From contig NC_090943.1 of NCBI RefSeq assembly GCF_040807025.1, positions 1,536,356 to 1,600,355 of the forward strand: DNA of 64,000 bases, in the 5' to 3' direction. The DNA is from Struthio camelus. Its lineage: Eukaryota; Chordata; Aves; Struthioniformes; Struthionidae. Under the pieces are notes generated by a model, which saw only the letters and a list, made by a program, of their open reading frames with translations, was not told the origin of the DNA and ran no database searches. Positions 9,095 through 20,297 of the stretch are shown here, in pieces; position 1 is the stretch's first letter; each line of letters begins with the position of its first letter. The position numbers and the translations under genes are program-made.

Positions 9095-12000
9095 CTGCAA
9101 AACGCCGGGGCTCACGCTGCGCTCCGTCCCTCGGACCCGGCCGGAGGGGCCGTGACGGCGATGGAGGCCATCTTGCCCTTCATTAAAGGCCTTCAGGTCC
9201 ACGGCCACCAACCCGTCCCCGGTGAGGGGGGTGACGTGCCACTGGCTGGGCACCCAATCCAGCTCCTTGCAGCTCAATGGGTCAACCCAGACCTTGGGCA
9301 CCCAAAACGACCACCCCGGTAGCAGAGCGTGGCCACGTCGCCCCCAAGTTGGGTTGGTCCATGGCCGTGCTGAGACCAAGCCAACTCGTGTCCCCGGTGC
9401 AGCCTGGGGTGGTCCCCCCCGGCCACAGCAGTGCCCACCTTCTGCAGCAGCAGGACAATGATGGGGATGAGCTGTGCCCGTGCCTGCTCGAGGCAGAAGA
9501 GGGTGCGCGGCGTGCGGATGAAGACCTTGGTGTGGCCGTAGGCCACATCATCCTGCAAGCCGTGCTGCTCCAGGAGGGCTTGCGCGGCCTCCCGGTCGGT
9601 GGCCATGAGGTGGTTAGGCCACGTGTACTCGCACGTCATCTTGTACCTGGGGGCAGAGCGGGCGTCAGCTGGCAGCGGGGGGCTCGGGGGGCTCTGAGGG
9701 CTGGGGTGGCCGTACCGCAGCAGGAAGCGGTCGTAGGGCTGGCGGTAGGCGAAGCCGGCGCGCCGCACCCGCACGTTCTCCAGCAGCCCCAGGTAGGCCA
9801 CCTGGTGCTGGCAGCGCTCCTCGTCGAAGAGCTCCGGCGACTTGGCGTCGTTGGGCTTGATGCAGCGCACGTAGTAGGGCTCCTGTGGGGACACGCGGGT
9901 GACGGGTGTCCCCTCCCGTGCGGCCCTGCACCCCGCGTCGGGGCTGGTTTCGTGTCCTGGAGCCGGGAGGCTCTGGGTATGCGGGGCTGGGATCGCATGG
10001 GGACAGCCCAGCCAGCTTGGGGACAGCTCGGCTGGGATGGGGACACGCTGGCCTGGCACGAGGATGTGGCTGGCTGGCTCAGGGACATGCCAGGCTGGCA
10101 TGGGCACAGCCCAGCTGGTATGGGGACATGCCAGCTTGGCACCAGGACGTGCCCAGGTGGCATGAGCACAGCCCAGCTAGGATGGGGACATGCCAGCTTG
10201 GCATGGTGACATGTCCAGCTGGCACCGGGACACCTGGTTGGCTTTGGGATATGCCAGCCTGGCATGGGACATGTCTAGATGGTGCAGAGACGTGCCAGGC
10301 CGGCCTGGGGACAGCCCAGCTGGCTTGGGATGCTACCTTGGAGGCCAGGTTGTCCACCAGGGCCACGATGGAGTTCTTGAAGAGGGTGGCGGCGGTGAGC
10401 GGGCGCTTGGTGACCTCGGTAATGCTCTGCTCGCCATCAGGCCACATGGCTTGCAGCACGGGGTCGGCGCTGGGGACAGGGCACTGGCATGAAGCTGGCA
10501 GCACTGGGCACCCTGTGGCCACCCCAGGGCTGAGCTCCTGCCCCACGGCAGTGCTCTCCACCCTGTGACTCTGCCCCCCTGCCCCAGAGCAGCCCCTTCT
10601 GACCCTCAGTGATGTGCCCAGCCCCATGTCAGTCCCCTCTGGGCCCCCCCCCCCGGGCCGTGTGCCCAGTCCCAGGCAGGCTCTGTCCCCAACCTGTTAT
10701 AGAGAAGCCGTTTGAAGTCCTGGAAGAGCGTGTCCTTGTTCTTGTCCAGGAAACCCTCCACTGAATACCTATAGGAGGGGGTTGCCGTGTTGGGGGCTCT
10801 GCCAGCCAGCCCTGGGGCAAGCTGTATCCCGTCCTGAGGGACCCAGGTGTCCGGTCAGCCCTACCTCGCCGACCCTGGCTGCGGTGGGCCTGGTGGGCTG
10901 GGAACCTCCCATTCAGGCAAGGGCTGCTAGGAGCACCCAGCCCCAGGCCCTTGGCCAGCCCCATGGAGGTGAGGTAGGTGTCAGGGGGCATGTCCCTGGG
11001 GAGCACCCGCGGGAGTCTTGGGGATACCCTATGGCCCCATGGTCTCCCATTCTTCTATAGCATCCCAAGGTCCAAATGCCCCCTCAAGGTCTCCCAGGAC
11101 CCTCATAGCCCCTTGTGGTCCCAAATAGCCTCCCATGTTCCCCATAGCCCCCAGCAGCTTTCTATAGTCCCCATAGCCCCCATGGTCCCAAAGGGCCTCC
11201 ATTGTTCTCTGTGCAGCCCCATGGCCCCCCCGGACCCTGACAGTCCCCTATGGCCCCATGTCCCTCCATGGCCCAAATGGCCGCCCGTGATCCTATGGCC
11301 ACCCATGGTCCCCATGGCCCTCATGCCCCTCTGCGGTTATCCGTGGCCCCTCCACAGCCCCATGGCCACTCATGGACTCCCATAGTTCCCCATCGTCCCC
11401 TATGGCCCAATGGCTATCCATGGTCCCATGTGGTCTCCCGTGGTGTCTAATGGCCCCCTATAGCACCAAGGTCCTCTATGTTCCCTTGGCCCTCCATGGC
11501 GCTCTATGGATCCCTGTGACCTGTCCCCGCATGGCCCCCCATAGCCCCATAACACGTGACAGCCCATGACATAGCCCCCATGGCCCACCATGATTCCGCA
11601 TGGCCCTCCATAGCTCCATAACACGCATAGATACCCATAGTCCCCTATGGTCCCACAGCCCTCCAAGATGCCCCATGGCCCCCCAGACCCCCTCACGTGA
11701 CATCTCCAGCGTAGTGCTTGATGCGGAAATCCCGGCCGAACTCCATCGTCTTGTCGGTGGGGCAGAGCTGGGCAGAGAGGTCGGGGAGTCAGACCCCACG
11801 GCCCTGTACCTGGGGCCACCACGCACCCCCACCCCACTCACTGCCCCCCGCAGCACCCCAGGAGCCGATGGGCACCTTGCGGCTGGTGTAGTGGGGATGC
11901 CGGCCGAGGCGGGTGTCCATGGAGTCAAGGAAGAGGGTGTCGGTGACGGTGCCCGCCGCCAGGCAGGCCTCGTCCAGCAGCGCCAGGATGCCCCGGTGCG

Positions 12001-15000
12001 GCTGCTCCACCAGCTCCACAATGAGTTCGTTGTTGAAGTACTCGATCTGCAGGGACAGGGTGAGGGGTGCCCACGTTTCCCTACAGCTTGCTCTGCCAGG
12101 CAATGTCTTCCCCGGTGTCCCTCAAATCTCACTCCGCCAGGCAACGTCCCCACCGGTGTCCCCCAAATCACGTTCTGCCACGCGATGCTCTCCCTGGTGT
12201 CCTCCCAAATCACGTTCTTCCAGGTGATGTTTCCCCTTGATGTCCCTCCAAATCTTGCTCTGTCAGGTGACATCCCCACCGGTGTCCCCCAAATCATGTT
12301 CTGCCAGGTGATGACCCCCGGTGTTCCCCAAATCTCACTCTGCCGTATGATGCCCTCCCTAGTGTCCCCCCCAAATCTCACTGCGCTCCCTGATGTCCCT
12401 CCTAATCATGCTCTGCCAGGCGATGCCCCCTGTGTCCCCGCATCCCCACTCATGGTCTGCCAAACGATGCCCCCCACGGCCTGGTGTCCCCGTGTCCCTG
12501 CTCACGCTCTGCCAGGCGATGCCCTCACGCTGGTACTCGGCCTGCTCCTGCCGCAGGATGAGTTCGATGAAGAGCTGCTGCAGCTTCTCGTTGCAGTAGT
12601 TGATGCAGAACTGCTCGAAGCTGGGGACAGCGGGGTCAGTCCCCACTGCGCATGACCCTGTCCCCATGCTGTGTCCCCTCTGCATGTCCCTTGTGGTTCT
12701 GTTCCCTCTGAGTGTCCCTATCCCCTTCATGTGGCCCTGCTGGCTCCTGTCCTCTCCACATGTCCCTGGTAGGTCCTGTCCCCTCCACATGTCCCTTGTG
12801 GCCCTCTCCCCTCCATGTATCTCTCCCAAGTCCTGTCCCCTCCACGTGGACCTTGTGGTCCCATCCCCTCTATGTATCCCTGTCCTCTCTGTGTGTTCCC
12901 TGTGTCCCTGTCCCTCCGCATGTTCCCTGTGGTCCTGTCCCCTCTATGTGTCCCTCCTGGATCCTATCCCCTCCACATGTCCCTTGTAGTCCTGTCCCCT
13001 CAGTGCCTCCCTTGTGTCCCTGTCCCCTCAACGCATCCCTCATAACACTGCTGCAGCCACACAGGCCCTGGGCAGGTCCCTGCATCTCGGCCCACCACGG
13101 GTCACCTGTTGGTGTCGAAGATCTCAAAGCCGTAGATGTCGAGCACACCGATGACGGTGCTCTTGCCGTGCCGGCGGGCATCGTAGTCCTGCGCCTCGAT
13201 GCCAGCGTTGATGCGCCCCACGATCCAGCCGAAGAGCCGCTCGTAGATGGCCTGGGCACGGCGGGGGACATCAGGGTTGGCCTGGGGACACCATGATCCC
13301 CCAGAAGGCTGGGGACACCTGGTCCCCAGACTAACCTTAGCGCAAGCGTCACAGGCGTAGGCGGCCTCCTTGACGCTGTGGCCCTTCTCGATGAGCTCGC
13401 CGCTTCCAGCTGCCACGGTGCGGGCCAGCAGCGCCTGCTGCAGCCGCCCCGGCGCCGTGGACGTCAGCTTGGCCAGCACCGCCAGCAGCCCCTCGTCCGC
13501 CACCGCCGCTGTCTCGCCTTCAGCCACAAACGTCACGTTGCCCTGGGACCCCCGGGACGCACCATTGGAGGATGGATGTGGATGGATGTGGATGTCCCCA
13601 CGCCACCCTGGCCAGGGGCCCTGGCTGGGATGCACTGAGCAGTGCTGGGCTGTACTGGTTTGTATCAGGCTGTACTGCTAGCTGGTGCTAGCTGGGATGG
13701 GCCGGGATAGGATGGGACGGATGGAATGGGATTGGATGGGATGGCACAGGATGGGACAGGACAGGATGGGACGGGAGGGGAAGGGATGGGATGGGTGAGA
13801 CAGACAGAATGGGATGAGATGAGATGGGATAGGATGGGACAGATGGGATGGGACAGGTTAGGGTGGGACTGGATGGGACTGGATGGGACAGATGGGATGG
13901 GATGGGACAGCAGGGATGGGACAGGACAGAACGGGACAGGAGAGGATGGGATGGGGGATGGGATGGATGGGACAGACAGGATAGGATGAGATGGGATGGG
14001 ATGGGACTGGATGGGACAGATGGGATGGGACAGATGGGATGGGTTGGGTCAGATGGGATGGGACGGGATAGGATGGGACTAGATGGGATGGGATGGAATG
14101 GGACAGGACTGGATGGGACTGGATGGGACTGGATGACATGGGACGGGATGAGATGAGACAGGATAGGATGGGATGGGACAGGACTGGACAGGATGGGACG
14201 AGATGGGATGGGATGGCACAGGATGCACTTCACCAGGTGCAGGATGGCAGCGAGGATCTTGTACACGGAGCTGATCTCCTCTGGGGTGAAGCCGATCACT
14301 GCCATGGCGTCCTCCACTGCCTTGTAGCTGGCTGCGTCATCACCCCCAGCCTGGGGATGGAGGGGGCCAGAGTGGCACAAGGAGGTCAGGGTGCCTGGGG
14401 ACCCCACTTGCCCCCTGCTCCGGCACTCAGCGGGGCTGAGCCCCAGCACATTCATCACCCGCTGCGTGGCACAGTGTCACAGCACCCCCCGGCCGATTCC
14501 CCGATGCTGTGGCCACTCACGCTGCTGGTGGTGCCCTCCTGGGTGTAGCGGTAGGCCCCGGGGTCGCGGCAGAGGTGCAGCGAGGCCAACAGCGATTCAG
14601 GGGCTCCCCGCAGCAGCTGAGGGGAAGGGGTGGTCATGGGGCTCCGTCACTCCCCCCAAGTCCCGCAGCCGGGGACGAGGCAGACCCCTGCCTTCGTCCC
14701 ACCCTGCCCGGTGTCCCCCGACCTGGCCCAGCCTGTCTGGACCCAGCTGGTTCCATCACAGCCTGTCCTGTCCCGTCCCACCACATTCTGTCCCATCCCA
14801 TCCCATCCCATCCCATCCTGTCCTGTCCCCTCCCACCACATCCTATCTCATCCCATCCATCCCCATCCCAGCCTGTCCCCATCCTGTCCTTCCCTTTTGG
14901 ACCCTAGCACATGCTTCTACCAGCCTATCCCCATCCAGTCCTGTCCTGTCCCATCCCATCTCATCCCATCCTGTCCCATCTCACCCTGCTCTGTCCCATC

Positions 15001-17107
15001 CCATCTCATCCTGTCCTATCCCATCCTGCCCTATCCCATCCTGTCCCGTCCCGTCCTGCGTCATCCCATCCCATGCCATCCAGGCCCATCTGTCCCATCA
15101 CACCCCACCCCCTCCCATCTTATCTGTCCACATCCCATCCCATCTGTTCCCATCCCATCCCATCCCATCCCATCCGTCCCCATCCTGTCCCGTCCTGCCT
15201 GGCTCACCTGGTAGAAGGAGTGGAAGTTCCTCTCTCCTGGCTGCTGCTGGAGGATGCGGGACTGGAAGAAGGAGCAGGGAGTGGGTGCTGGGCAGTGCCA
15301 CAGCGGCTGTGCCGGTGGCACCCATTCGCCTGCCCCTCATGGCGCCCCATGCTCGCACCTTCTCTAGGAGGTATTTGTGGATGTGGCCGCCTGTAGGGTC
15401 ACCCTTGAAGTCAAAGTTGATGTCCATGTACTTGCCAAAGCGGCTCGAGTTGTCGTTGCGGTTGGTCTTGGCATTGCCAAAGGCCTCCAGGACACAGTTG
15501 GACTTCAGCAGCACGTTCTTCACCCTGCATGGCCCAGCATGGCGCTGCATGGTGCGGCACGGCAGGGCCACGGGGCGCTGCCACCCCAATGGACACAGGA
15601 TACAGCATCCCAGGGGCCCCTGCACCACCCCTATGGGCATGGGGCACTCCAGGGACCCTACACCACCACCTCTATGGGCATGGGGCACCCCAGGACTCCT
15701 CGCACCCTGCCATGGAGCACCCCAGGGACCCCTGCCACCCCTATGGGCATGGGGCACTCCAGGGACCCTGCATCACCCCAAAGGCACGGGGCACCAGGGA
15801 CCCCACATCACCATCCCTATGGGCATGGGGCACCCCAGGACTCCTTGCACCCTGCCATGGAGCACCCTAGGGACCCTGCATCACCCCAAAGGCATGGGGC
15901 ACCAGGGACCCCACATCACCATCCCTATGGGCATGGAGCACCCCAGGGACCCCTGCACCACCCCTACGGGCATGGGGCACCGCAGGGTCTCCCACACCAC
16001 CCGGCCGGCCCCAGGTGCTGCTCAGGATGGCAGCTCCCGGGAGCCTGAGGGCGGGCGCCGTGGGTCCCGACCTACCTCTCCACCTCGGCGCGCTGTGTGG
16101 GGTTGGTGATGGCGGCGATGTACTGCATGATGTACTTGCTGGCTTCCGTCTTGCCCGCCCCGCTCTCGCCTGGCGGGGGAGGCAGCGGTGAGCTGGCGAA
16201 GCCGGCACCCGCGGGTACCCCCCACGCGCCCATCCCTGCTGCACGCCCGTCCTACCCGAGATGACGATGCAGGTGTCCTTGGCGCGGCGCTTCATGGCCT
16301 TGTAGGCGGCGTCGGCCACGGCGTAGAGGTGCGGCGGGCGCTCGTAGAGCTCGCGGCCCTGGTACCGCTCGACGGCGGCGGGGCCGTACAGCGGCAGCGC
16401 CCGGTACGGGTTCACCGCCACCACCACCTCCCCGATGTAGGTGTAGATGCGCCCTTGGGAGAACCTGCGCGCAGCGGGGCCGGCCGTGGGGCAGGGCGCG
16501 CGGCACCGCCGCCGGCCAGCGGCTCTTCCTCCGAGCGGCGCCCGCGGGCGCCTTGGGGAAGGTGACGGGGGCCGAGGCGCAGGCTAAGCGCCACCGTCAC
16601 CCAGGAGAACGGGCGCAAGGGACCGTAAGGGCGTCGTTAGCGGAAGCACTAACGACTCGCCGCCCTGCCCGTATCCCTGATCGCTACTGCGGCTTTGCAG
16701 CCGGCACAGCCCTGAGCCGAACCGGCTTGCCGCAGAGCCTGGCGCGGGCGGGCGTGCCTCAGTTTCCCTCCGCCGGCAGCAGATGCTTCCTGCAGACGGG
16801 TCCGCGCCTGCAGGGCTGCTTCCCGCCCCGCGCGAGGGTCCCGCACCCCTGGGCGAGGGGTCGGCGCGTTTCCCCAGGACAAGCAGCGTCGCCCGCAGCC
16901 TCAGCAAGACGAGCGACTCCGGCACCCAGCGGGGCCACCCGCGCCAGCCCAGGGAGCACCCAAGGGAGCCCCGGGCTCGCTCAGCACCCTCCCTGGCCGC
17001 GTCCCCCCGTACCGCAAGCGCAGGTTCTCCATAAAGTGCTCCATGGTGACCTCGTCGAGCAGGACGAAGTCGGCCTTGCCGAACTCGGGGCTCTCCTGCT
17101 CCGCCAT
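6602..17107 (-). CDS. MYO1G: Unconventional myosin-Ig (MYO1G), complete coding region in 22 exons
   Basis: Coding exons, 5' to 3' on the minus strand: 17107-17013, 16464-16256, 16169-16076, 15524-15359, 15261-15208, 14616-14521, 14350-14234, 13542-13336, 13251-13106, 12620-12506, 12046-11876, 11767-11697, 10768-10694, 10469-10337, 9882-9716, 9646-9439, 9094-8871, 8772-8628, 8544-8440, 8311-8198, 7008-6854, 6758-6602. All introns are GT-AG and all phases agree. The total is 3,024 nt (1,007 codons plus TGA), close to human MYO1G (1,018 aa as I recall). The protein is a class-I myosin: motor 1-700, two IQ-like motifs about 705-740, TH1 membrane-binding tail about 760-1007. MYO1G drives cortical actin-membrane tension in lymphocytes and other blood cells. 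MYO1G rather than MYO1D is chosen from motifs such as [13 protein letters not shown] and [12 protein letters not shown]-like blocks, and because CCM2 is next door. The 5' UTR was not resolved. Confidence 0.93.
7080..8175. repeat. GGGACAC-type decamer minisatellite in MYO1G intron 20
   Basis: About 1.1 kb is made of 10-bp-like blocks such as 'gggacactgg', 'gagctgggac', 'accaggagcc' and 'agggatacag', in higher-order mixtures. It fills intron 20 and accounts for several long Gly/Asp/Thr- or Pro/Ser/Cys-rich open frames on both strands, none of which is a gene. Confidence 0.92.
9439..12620 (-). CDS. MYO1G: MYO1G exons 10-16: actin-binding and converter half of the motor
   Basis: Exon 10 ([17 protein letters not shown]) is residues 396-433 and continues the relay helix after switch II. 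Exon 11 (434-490) ends in HYTSRK. Exons 12-13 carry the [18 protein letters not shown] segment with the cardiomyopathy loop. Exon 14 contains the [18 protein letters not shown] block. Exon 15 holds the conserved [11 protein letters not shown] strand and [11 protein letters not shown]. Exon 16 (640-708) is the converter and runs into the first IQ motif. Intron 15 is only 69 bp and intron 11 is 108 bp, whereas introns 10, 12 and 14 are swollen by tandem repeats. No frameshift or stop interrupts the joined frame. Confidence 0.92.
9990..10335. repeat. About 21-bp / 62-bp minisatellite in MYO1G intron 14
   Basis: Blocks of 'ggggacatgccagcttggca' type recur; the best pair starts at 10122 and 10184, a 62-bp higher-order period made of roughly three 21-bp units. 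The array is confined to intron 14 and abuts the donor side of exon 14. Confidence 0.85.
11010..11690. repeat. CCCATGG-rich degenerate repeat in MYO1G intron 12
   Basis: The stretch consists of degenerate 12-15 bp blocks around 'ccccatggccc', 'tggtcccatgg' and 'catagcccc'. It is low-complexity, fills most of intron 12 and has no conserved frame. Confidence 0.8.
12075..12505 (-). repeat. Exon-10-derived minisatellite in MYO1G intron 10
   Basis: Read on the minus strand, about nine units of 40-50 bp follow exon 10. Each resembles the last 20-30 bases of exon 10 plus its splice donor and the next 15-20 intron bases. The exon ends GGCATCGCCTGGCAGAGC with donor gtgagc. Repeat copies read for example GGCATCGCCTGGCAGAGC followed by atgatt (about 12420-12440), or GAGCATCGCGTGGCAGAAC followed by gtgatt (about 12180-12200). 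Spacers are 'tttgggggacaccgg'-like. The residues GIAWQS of exon 10 reappear several times if the intron is translated. The donor GT is kept in a few copies but the consensus G at +5 is lost. Confidence 0.8.
12660..13045. repeat. About 28-bp minisatellite in MYO1G intron 9
   Basis: Units of the form 'cctgtcccctccacatgtcccttgtgg' recur with variants ('ctctatgtgtccctcc', 'ctccacgtggaccttg'). The period is near 28 bp with insertions. It fills intron 9 between exons 9 and 10. Confidence 0.8.
13106..17107 (-). CDS. MYO1G: MYO1G exons 1-9: N-terminal motor half (P-loop, switch I, switch II)
   Basis: Exon 1 starts at the ATG at 17107 ([17 protein letters not shown]), the expected N-terminus of a short-tailed class-I myosin. 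The P-loop GESGAGKT is residues 102-109 and is split across exons 2 and 3, its first Gly codon being interrupted by intron 2. Switch I (NxNSSRFGK) is residues 156-164 in exon 4. Switch II DIYGFE is residues 384-389 in exon 9. All ATPase residues are present, so the motor should be active. The linker after residue 238 (exon 6/7 junction) is a few residues shorter than in the human protein. Exons 6 and 7 are both multiples of three (96 and 117 nt) with phase-0 ends. Introns 2, 4 and 8 are under 100 bp. Confidence 0.92.
13690..14225. repeat. GGGAT pentamer array in MYO1G intron 7
   Basis: This is (GGGAT)n/(GGGACA)n on the plus strand, about 540 bp, ending a few bases before exon 7 (14234). In the MYO1G transcript it reads (ATCCC)n, i.e. 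C-rich. It is complementary in orientation to the array in intron 5. Confidence 0.92.
14755..15200. repeat. CCCAT pentamer array in MYO1G intron 5
   Basis: This is (CCCAT)n with 'cctgtcc' variants on the plus strand, about 440 bp, ending just before exon 5 (15208). In the MYO1G transcript it reads (GGGAT)n, a G-rich repeat with GGG runs separated by two or more bases. It faces the inverted array of intron 7 across exons 6 and 7. Confidence 0.92.
15590..16005. repeat. About 36-bp / 108-bp minisatellite in MYO1G intron 3
   Basis: Units built on 'ctatgggcatggggcacccca' and 'gggaccctgcatcacccca' repeat through intron 3. A near-identical higher-order copy starts at 15771 and again at 15879, a 108-bp period. 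No coding content. Confidence 0.85.
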
Positions 17108-17930
17108 GCTGCACCCGCCGAGCACTGGGCGCGCAGGGTGAGGACTTCCCCGAGCCCCGTTGGTTTCTTCAGCTGCAGCGGCAGCAGCAGCGCAGGCGCC
17201 GTGCTTTGCGCCGGTCGGGGAAGGCCCTGCCCCGTTACCACCTCCCATGGGTGACAGTGGGGTGGGGTGGTGCCGGCGACCGGCTGGAGGGGACATCTGC
17301 AGCAGTGCCATGTTTTGGGAGCGAGGGGCACCCCGAGGGCTGACCTTGCCCTTGGTGCACCAGAGCCACCCTGCTACCCAGCCCCACGGAAGAGGATGGA
17401 CACCCTCTTGGCACCCCGGAGCAGGGACACCAGTGGGGCCCGGGCCCTGGATTTGGCCATGGGTGCACAGAAAGGGGGTAGAGGGGCGGCAGGGCTTCGA
17501 CCCCTCCTCACCCTACCAGGTCGCAGCAACGGCTGCGGTTAGACACCACTTCCCTCCAGAGGCAGCGCTGCGCTCGAAGCGCCGCCATGCACGCCCATTG
17601 CAGTGCCTGGCCGCATCCGGCCCCACACCCCAGTGCGCTGAGCGCCCCAGGGGCCCCCCGAAAGCTGGTCCGCCATCCCAGAGGGCAGGACCCTCTTGCA
17701 GAGGAAGGGCTGCTTCCCTGCAGGAAGCCTGCTAAGGGCACGAGCTGCCCTTGGAAGAGCTCTCAAAAAGCCCAGGAGATGCGGCAGAGGTGCTGGGAGC
17801 CGCATGGGATCACAGGGTCCTGCTCGGGATCGGCCCCGGGCCCCCCTTGCCCAACAACTTGCTTGTCCGAGCAGGACAGAGCCTGCAATAGCACAGGGAA
17901 TGCAGGACTGCAACGAGCCAACAGGAATTT
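17108..17930. other. MYO1G upstream region
   Basis: This is GC-rich sequence between the MYO1G ATG and the next minus-strand poly(A) signal. It should hold the MYO1G promoter and 5' UTR. On the minus strand a possible acceptor 'cgcgcccag' lies about 20 bases upstream of the ATG, so a separate 5' UTR exon is possible. No TATA box or clear initiator was identified. Confidence 0.4.
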
Positions 17931-17933
17931 GTG

Positions 17934-17939
17934 TTTATT
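17934..17939 (-). terminator. Minus-strand poly(A) signal, probable end of snoRNA host transcript
   Basis: TTTATT on the plus strand is AATAAA on the minus strand, followed in transcript sense by CACAAATTCCTG. It lies downstream of the two minus-strand snoRNA copies and about 830 bp upstream of the MYO1G ATG, so it is best read as the 3' end of the snoRNA host RNA rather than of MYO1G. Confidence 0.5.
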
Positions 17940-20297
17940 GATCTGCCACGGGCTGTAGAGCATTAAACATGACCGACTGTACCCCAAAACAGCAACCCAA
18001 CAGTTCCCCTCTCTGTCCTCAGTGCTGTGTGCCCTGCCGAGCAGCCACACTCTTAAGCTAAGAGCATCTGCGCTCCAAGGACACAGAGAACCCCACGTGA
18101 ATCCTCTCACTCCCAAAATGTGACTGATGGGCTGGGCAGGAAACCAGTCATGGGAATCTCCAAGGTTCCCCTTTGCTCACTGGGACTTTTACTGGTTTAA
18201 CTGGGGCACCAGCAGCCCAAAGTGAGACCATCTGAGGGCATCTCTGTGTTGGGCGTGTCTGTCCCCAGCACCAGGAGACCTCCAAGGCCAGGAATTGCCT
18301 CCCACTGCCCTTCCACAGTGCACGCGGCTTCTCCAGACCAGGGTCAGGCCTCCACCCAGCGCTGCACTGGGCGTCGCAGAGGCCCAAGAGAGCTAGAAGA
18401 GAACAGGCCAGCCGTTAGGAGCGCGCAGGTGACACCTACCGCAGCACGCCTGGGCCAGGGACCACCCGGACCACCCGAACCCCTCACGGGGGCTTCGCAG
18501 GCAGCCCCCCCCCCCCCGCAGCAAAGCCAAGGCACAAAAACACGCAGCGGGGCTGAACCGCAAGTTCAAGGACTCCCAACTGGTACTTCACGGCCATCGT
18601 TAGAGCCAGCGCACAGCATGCAACGGGAAATGTGGCAATCCTTGCATTCACAAACATCTCCAGTTACACAGAGCTTTGTTTTTAAACAGCAGGTTATTTC
18701 CCATTACTTCAAACGACCACAAACCATCCCTACCTCTGAAGCGAGGAGCAACACAGCAAGGCTTCCAGGGTCTTCAGTTCCTGTGGCTTTCCTCAAGTTT
18801 GGCCTCTCCGCAAACAGCTGGTGTCACAGAGCAGCAGCCCCACAGGGTACTGCGGTGGCAGGGGGAGAGGCAGAGGGGGCCGAGCCAGCTTCGCAGTCAG
18901 AGGACACGTACCGGGTGTCAGGGCAGCCCCCTCCACGTCCCGCTTCCAGCGTGGGCTGCAAGATGGTTTCCTGAAGTTCGAGAGGAGCAAGCGAAAGACG
19001 GTTTTATCGCCTGCACTCTGCTAACCTGGGGCTCAGCAATGCAGACGATGAGCAAGATCAGGCAACAGATTAAACCTTCCGCCACCAGCACCTTTAACTT
19101 ACCAGGAGCTGCAGCTTCCCTGTCAGCCCAGGTGGTCTTTGCGTTTCCCTTCTGTTAATGCTAAGACTACGCAGTCCTCTCACTTTGCAGGAGCATCTGA
19201 AAAAGCCAGAAAGCAGCAGGTAGGCCTCCCTTGCCGAGCTCTTTGATCACTAGACTCTAGAGCAAGAGGCCGGCAGCTCTGATGCCAGCAGCTCCCCGCT
19301 TCGTAGCCAAGTGCTAAATACCCAGCTCAGAGCACTAACGGCGGCTTCGCCCACAGCTTGCAGGTTGCGAGGCAGCTCATGGATGCAGCACGCGACCTGA
19401 GGAATTGCATGTCTACTGCAGGCAGCTTTGTGGGGCAGGTTGAAAACCACGTTGCGGAGGTAGGGTGGGAGCAGAGAGCAGAGCAGCTCTGGCAGAAGGC
19501 CACCCAACTCCTCCTTCCTCACAGTCCCGAGGTGCAGAGACCGAGATCTAAAGCCCTGTGGAAAACCCGTCAGAGCGGGCCAGGGCTGCGGCAGGACTCT
19601 GCAGCCACGCGCAGAGGCTGCAGGCAGGGTCTCTGCTGGGGCTCCAGCTGTGCCAGACCTGCTCCAGCGGGAAGGGCTGATCCTCACTCGCTTCCTCATC
19701 CTTCTCTGCTCACGCTCTTCTTCCAGGCAGAGGAGAAGCACCTCCTGTTTGCAGGATGCAATCCCAGGTGAGACCCAAAGTGAAACTCCATTCTCATCCT
19801 CTTGGCTCTGCAGGGCAGGAAGGAGACCGTTTCCTGCGTGCACACCTCACTTGAAAGCTTCACCCATACCTCCGGCTGCCTCCGCAGACCTGTGCTTCCC
19901 TCTCCCCACGCCTGGCTGCTCTTCCTCTTTCCCCTGGCCCTTCAGCCATGGCTGTCCCCACTAGCCCTGCGTTCCCCCGCAGCCCCCGACGGTCCCGGCC
20001 GCACAGGCAGGCGTTCCTGCTGGCAGGGCAGCAGCCCTGCTCCCCCTGGCACCTCAGAGGGCCAGGAGGGCAGCAAGACCTCCCGCGTGGGCAGACGGCT
20101 CCCAGGGGAGACAAAATCGCAGCCCAGTTAACGCCTGGGCACACCAGTGCCTCCACACCACGCAGAGCCCTAGACAGCTGGGCCGGCTTCTCAGCAGACC
20201 CCTCGCGGGGAACCTCTGCCGCGGCGCCCGCCGCTGCTGGGCACCTTCCGGATGACCGACACACGGCCCTCCCTGATGCACGGGTCCAGCGCACGAC

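Noticed and set aside
12075-13045. CRISPR-like array
   Set aside because: Units are head-to-tail and diverged without unique spacers; the genome is vertebrate.
13690-15200. Interstitial telomeric repeat
   Set aside because: The unit is GGGAT/CCCAT, five bases, not TTAGGG.
6602-17107. Assignment of the myosin to MYO1D
   Set aside because: The N-terminus is MYO1D-like, but converter, neck and tail blocks and the CCM2 neighbourhood fit MYO1G better.
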